Shown: piece by piece, positions 14,558-18,016 of the stretch
How positions within the stretch are numbered: the stretch's first letter is position 1
Layout of the letters: the number at the start of each line of letters is the position of its first letter
Origin: Lachnospiraceae bacterium
GTDB lineage: Bacteria; Bacillota_A; Clostridia; Lachnospirales; Lachnospiraceae
Length of the DNA: 18,016 nucleotides
Direction: 5' to 3'
NCBI GenBank assembly: GCA_009774655.1
Contig: VSOD01000020.1
Span: 1 to 18,016, forward strand
Program-made: the position numbers and the translations under genes
Notes under the pieces: model-generated
Database searches by the model: none
What the model was told of the DNA's origin: nothing
What the model saw: the letters and a program-made list of their open reading frames with translations, nothing else

Positions 14558-17500
14558 GTTTACCAACGTGCTGATCGATCTTGAGAATTCCGTCTTGATC
14601 TCCGGTGAGAACGGCGCGGGCAAATCCACACTGCTCGACGCCATCCAGTTTGTGGTGACCTGCTCCACCAACTATTTCAATAAGGCGGCCCACGAGAACG
14701 GCAAGCGGAAGCTGACCGGCTATATCCGCTGCAAGACCGGGCGCGAGAACAGGCCCTATGAGCGGACCGGAGAGATCAGCGCCCATGTGGCGCTGGAATT
14801 CTATGAGGAGAAGCGGCAGAAATATTTTATCGTCGGTGCGGTGGTGGACTCCGCCTCGGAAGGACAGGAGAAGACGGTGCGCTATCTGATGGACGGGGAG
14901 CGGCTGGAGGACGGACTTTTTTTTCAGGGAAAAGTGCCCAGATCCATCGCCCAGTTCCGGGCCGGTAACGGGAAGAAGATCAAGACCTGGTGTACCACGG
15001 AGAAGGATGCGAAGCAGATGATCAAGAACCGCTTCGGCCGTCTGGAAGATAAATTCTTTAAGCTGATCCCCAAGGCCATGGCTTTTCGGCCCATTGATGA
15101 TATCAAGGATTTCGTCTACTCATATGTGCTGGACGAGAAGGAAGTGAATATCGACATTCTGCGGGAGAATGTGCGCACGTATCAGGATCTGCAGCGCACG
15201 CTGGATAAGATCAAGCTGCGGATGGGGAGGCTGGAAAAGATTGAGGGATTCTACAGGCAGGTGGAAGACGGCACGCGGAAAGACCGGATGTACGAGTATT
15301 TTCTGGACCGGATAGAAGTGGACATTCTGGAGGAGGAGATCAGGCAGCTGGAGAGCGCCATCGTGCACGATACCTACAGGCTGGAGCGGTGGAATCAGGA
15401 GATCGCGGAAGCCCAGAAGGAGAAGGAAGAGAGACAGGCCATCCGGGACAACCTCTATGCGGAGCTGGCCAGTGACAAGGATTTTATCGCCAGAGACGAG
15501 CAGCAGAAGAAACTGCTGCTTTTGGAGGAACGTGAAAGACAGCTGTCCGGGGAGCGACAGCAGCTGCTTGCAAGTGTGAATATGGCGAAAGCCGAAGTCA
15601 ACCGGCTGTTGCAGGTGCCGGACGCAGACGACTGCATCCGGTCATACGGCGAACAGCTGGGGCAGCTGGAGAAGACGGTGCGGATCGATGACTTCAAGGA
15701 TACCCTGCAGAAGGTTATCGCCTACAAGAATCATATGAGCGACCGGGTCTATAAGAGGCGTGCGGAACTGGATATGAACCTGCGGGAGCTTTCCGGGCAG
15801 AAGAAAGAATGGGACTTGAAGATCGAGAACCTGATGAAGAAGAAGCTTTCCTATCCGGAGGAAGTCACCCGGGTAATGAATGCCATTAGAGAGGAATTCG
15901 CCCGCATCGGCAGGACGCCGGAACCGCGGATTCTGTGCGAGATGTTGGAGATCACGGACGATTCCTGGCGCAATGCGGTGGAGGGGTATCTGAATACGCA
16001 GCGTTTCTATATTCTGGTGGAGCCGGATAATTTCGATATCGCCCTCGGCACTTATGACAGACTGCGCAGGGAGAAGAAGACTTACGGCGTGGGGTTGATC
16101 AACACGCAGAACCTGGAGGGGTACGATACCGCGCCGGAAGGATCTCTGGCCACGGTGGTCACGTCCGGCAACAAGTACGCCAGACGTTACATCAATATGG
16201 TGCTGGGCAAGGTGACCATGTGCGATCATTACAGCCATTTGAAGAAATACAAGACGGCCATCACCAGAGAGTGCATGCGCTATCAGAACCATGTAGCAAG
16301 CGCCATCAAGCCTGCCATCTTCGAGACGCCCTATATCGGCAAAAACGCCATCCGGGTGCAGTTGGAGCAGGCAAAGCATAAGAGCAAAGAGCTGGAAAAT
16401 CAGATCAAAGAGAAACAGAATGTACTGCAGAAGCTGGAAGAGCTGCAAAAACCACTTTCCACGGAGACGGATACCGATATCAAATACCGCGTGGATGTGC
16501 TTGTGGAACTCGGGAACACGGCGCAGGAGATCAAAAACTGCCGGGCTAACATCGCCACGCTGGAGAAAAATTCCAATATGATCCTCAAGCAGATCCAGCT
16601 GTCGGAGTTGGAGAAGATCATCCGGGAGAAGGAGGAGCAGATCGCCAGAGACAACCGTCGGGTGGGACAGACCGAGCAGAACATCGAGAATACCAAGGGA
16701 AGGCTGGCCGACCGGCAGACCTCCCTGGTGGGGCAGAAGGCGCGCTGTGCGGAGTTTGCCGCCGGACAGGAAGAAGATATCGTGCTCTGGGATCACGATT
16801 ACGAGAAGCAGTTAAAGGACAAAAGCCACGAACAGTTCAAGGAGAACTTCGCCCGCAGAAGGAAGGCCAACCAGACCACCATAGCCAAATGTACGGAATC
16901 CATGACAAATGCCATGGTGGAATACAAGACTGCCCACGACTTCGGCGCGGCGGCCACGCTGGAAGGATATCCGGATTTCGAGGCGGAATATAGCAAGCTG
17001 AAAAGTTCCGAACTGCTCAGCTATGAAGAGAAGGTGGAGAGCGCAAGGCAGTCCGCCGAGGAGGAGTTCCGGGAGCAGTTCCTGGCCAAGCTGCAGGAGA
17101 ATATGAAGAACGCCCAGACGGAATTCAAGGAGCTGAACAGAGCGCTTCGGGATATCCGTTTCAGCAACGAGAAGTATGAATTCCTGTTTATGCCCAGCAA
17201 ACGTTACCGTCATTATTATGAGATGATCATGGATGACTTTAACGCCGTGCAGGGAGAGTCCATTTTCAGCGGTCTTTTCCACGAGAATCATAAAGAGGTG
17301 ATCGACGAGCTGTTTGAGCGGCTGGCGCTTGATCATGAGAACAGCGCGAAGGCACTGGACGAGTTTACGGACTACAGGACCTATATGGATTATGATATCC
17401 GCATCCTGCACAGCGACGACAGTTATTCGCTGTATTCCAAGGTGTGTGAGGAAAAGAGCGGCGGGGAGACCCAGACGCCCTTCTATGTGACCGTGGCCGC

Positions 17501-17759
17501 CTCCTTTGTGCAGTTGTACCGCAACGGTATCGGCGGCGAGGCCGTGGGGCTGGTGATGTTCGACGAGGCTTTTAACAACATGGATGACGAGCGGATCGGT
17601 GGGGTGCTGGAGTTCCTGCGCAGGCTGCCGCTGCAGATCCTGATCGCGGCGCCGCCGGACAAGATCCAGTATATCAGCCCCTTTGTGGAGGAAACGCTTT
17701 TGGTGATGACGGATGAAAAGGTGAGCTTCGCGGAGAGGTATTACAATGGTGCAGTATGA
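14517..17759 (+). CDS. jetC: Wadjet system SMC-like ATPase JetC
   Basis: JetC is the motor, an SMC/MukB-type ATPase thought to extrude DNA loops until the complex stalls on small circular DNA. The 1080-residue protein has Walker A GENGAGKST (30-38) after LTRVKLINWHRFTN, two long coiled-coil arms (about 215-460 and 610-920, rich in Glu, Lys, Gln and Leu heptads), a globular hinge-like part between (about 465-610, with EGYLNTQRFYILVEPDNF), signature loop KSGGETQTPFY (Ser981 on) and Walker B LVMFDEAFNNMDDERI (Asp1016, Glu1017). The frame is open from 14478, but ATG 14517 gives the family-type N-terminus. The ribosome binding site (AAGGGCGG) is weak, consistent with coupling to jetB. Its end overlaps jetD by 14 bp. 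Confidence 0.95.
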   Translation: MKKLTRVKLINWHRFTNVLIDLENSVLISGENGAGKSTLLDAIQFVVTCSTNYFNKAAHENGKRKLTGYIRCKTGRENRPYERTGEISAHVALEFYEEKRQKYFIVGAVVDSASEGQEKTVRYLMDGERLEDGLFFQGKVPRSIAQFRAGNGKKIKTWCTTEKDAKQMIKNRFGRLEDKFFKLIPKAMAFRPIDDIKDFVYSYVLDEKEVNIDILRENVRTYQDLQRTLDKIKLRMGRLEKIEGFYRQVEDGTRKDRMYEYFLDRIEVDILEEEIRQLESAIVHDTYRLERWNQEIAEAQKEKEERQAIRDNLYAELASDKDFIARDEQQKKLLLLEERERQLSGERQQLLASVNMAKAEVNRLLQVPDADDCIRSYGEQLGQLEKTVRIDDFKDTLQKVIAYKNHMSDRVYKRRAELDMNLRELSGQKKEWDLKIENLMKKKLSYPEEVTRVMNAIREEFARIGRTPEPRILCEMLEITDDSWRNAVEGYLNTQRFYILVEPDNFDIALGTYDRLRREKKTYGVGLINTQNLEGYDTAPEGSLATVVTSGNKYARRYINMVLGKVTMCDHYSHLKKYKTAITRECMRYQNHVASAIKPAIFETPYIGKNAIRVQLEQAKHKSKELENQIKEKQNVLQKLEELQKPLSTETDTDIKYRVDVLVELGNTAQEIKNCRANIATLEKNSNMILKQIQLSELEKIIREKEEQIARDNRRVGQTEQNIENTKGRLADRQTSLVGQKARCAEFAAGQEEDIVLWDHDYEKQLKDKSHEQFKENFARRRKANQTTIAKCTESMTNAMVEYKTAHDFGAAATLEGYPDFEAEYSKLKSSELLSYEEKVESARQSAEEEFREQFLAKLQENMKNAQTEFKELNRALRDIRFSNEKYEFLFMPSKRYRHYYEMIMDDFNAVQGESIFSGLFHENHKEVIDELFERLALDHENSAKALDEFTDYRTYMDYDIRILHSDDSYSLYSKVCEEKSGGETQTPFYVTVAASFVQLYRNGIGGEAVGLVMFDEAFNNMDDERIGGVLEFLRRLPLQILIAAPPDKIQYISPFVEETLLVMTDEKVSFAERYYNGAV

Positions 17760-18016
17760 TAAGATGATCCTGAACAGGCTGCTGGACACTTATGAGTCCA
17801 GCCTGCTTTCCACAGGAGAGAACAGAAGGAATATCCATATCGAGTTCCGTTTTACGAAAAAGGCGCTGCCGGCTTACTTCGACGAAAGCTCTTCGGAATA
17901 TGAGCGGATCCACTTTTTCATGGAAAGTCTGGAGGAAAAGCAGCTGATACGGATCTGCTGGCAGGGAGGGCGCAAAGGGCATATCATCGCCAGGGTACAG
18001 CTGCGGACGGAAAATC
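17746..18016 (+). CDS. jetD: Wadjet system nuclease subunit JetD (3' partial)
   Basis: The frame begins with ATG at 17746, inside the end of jetC, with GGAGAGG (17732-17738) 7 nt upstream, and stays open to the last base (90 codons). The visible N-terminal part (MVQYDKMILNRLLDTYESS, later RRNIHIEFRF, LPAYFDESSSEYERIH and GHIIARVQL) fits the DUF3322-like N-terminal domain of JetD. In complete proteins this is followed by a TOPRIM-type nuclease domain (DUF2220) related to topoisomerase VI subunit A, which cuts the trapped plasmid. That catalytic part is outside the window, so its integrity cannot be judged. Order and overlap confirm that it closes the jetABCD operon. Confidence 0.85.
   Translation, partial: MVQYDKMILNRLLDTYESSLLSTGENRRNIHIEFRFTKKALPAYFDESSSEYERIHFFMESLEEKQLIRICWQGGRKGHIIARVQLRTEN

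Noticed and set aside
15642..16796. 384-codon minus-strand frame opposite jetC
   Set aside because: It is a shadow of the coiled-coil region of jetC; Leu/His-rich without motifs.
1..18016. CRISPR arrays, tRNA/rRNA genes, insertion sequences or prophage genes
   Set aside because: No regularly spaced repeats, no tRNA-like cloverleaf, no transposase or integrase motif was seen on reading the sequence.

Overview
The window looks like chromosomal DNA from a low-to-mid GC Gram-positive anaerobe of the Clostridia, most likely a Lachnospiraceae-type species. The evidence is strong GGAGG-type ribosome binding sites, the gene order pyrH-frr-uppS-cdsA-dxr-rseP, a bactofilin-type gene beside it, and protein sequences that resemble that family. 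Almost all genes are on the + strand. The lineage is inferred from memory of protein families, not from a database search.

Region 1 (1-7028) is housekeeping. It holds the 3' part of a NodB-type polysaccharide deacetylase, a bactofilin with a long acidic N-terminal half, and a compact cluster for UMP kinase (pyrH), ribosome recycling (frr), undecaprenyl diphosphate synthesis (uppS), CDP-diacylglycerol synthesis (cdsA), the MEP isoprenoid pathway (dxr) and a site-2 intramembrane protease (rseP). Together these supply pyrimidine nucleotides, translation turnover, isoprenoid precursors, the lipid carrier for wall synthesis and phospholipid precursors. A 10-bp perfect hairpin separates frr from uppS.

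Region 2 (7029-9132) is a signalling unit. It has a structured non-coding stretch, a near-consensus promoter (TTGAAA, 17 nt, TATAAT), a PP2C-type protein phosphatase and a soluble, non-RD Ser/Thr kinase without PASTA domains or membrane segment. A short ORF follows the kinase.

Region 3 (9064-12449) is accessory. A TetR-type regulator has a candidate palindromic operator at its promoter and is followed by a two-gene ABC-2-type exporter. Next comes an AT-richer aminoglycoside-phosphotransferase-like gene that lacks a normal start and may be a decayed import.

Region 4 (12450-18016) is the most notable part: a Wadjet (Jet/MksBEFG-like SMC) plasmid-defence operon with its own promoter. The order is jetA (DUF5716 kleisin-like), jetB (DUF4194 KITE-like), jetC (SMC-like ATPase) and jetD (nuclease subunit, cut off by the window end). 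Wadjet is a known system that recognises and cleaves circular plasmid DNA. The version here has the DUF5716-type JetA. I see no clear evidence of an entirely undescribed system. The best second-look items are the palindrome in front of the jet promoter, the non-RD kinase/phosphatase pair and the decayed phosphotransferase.
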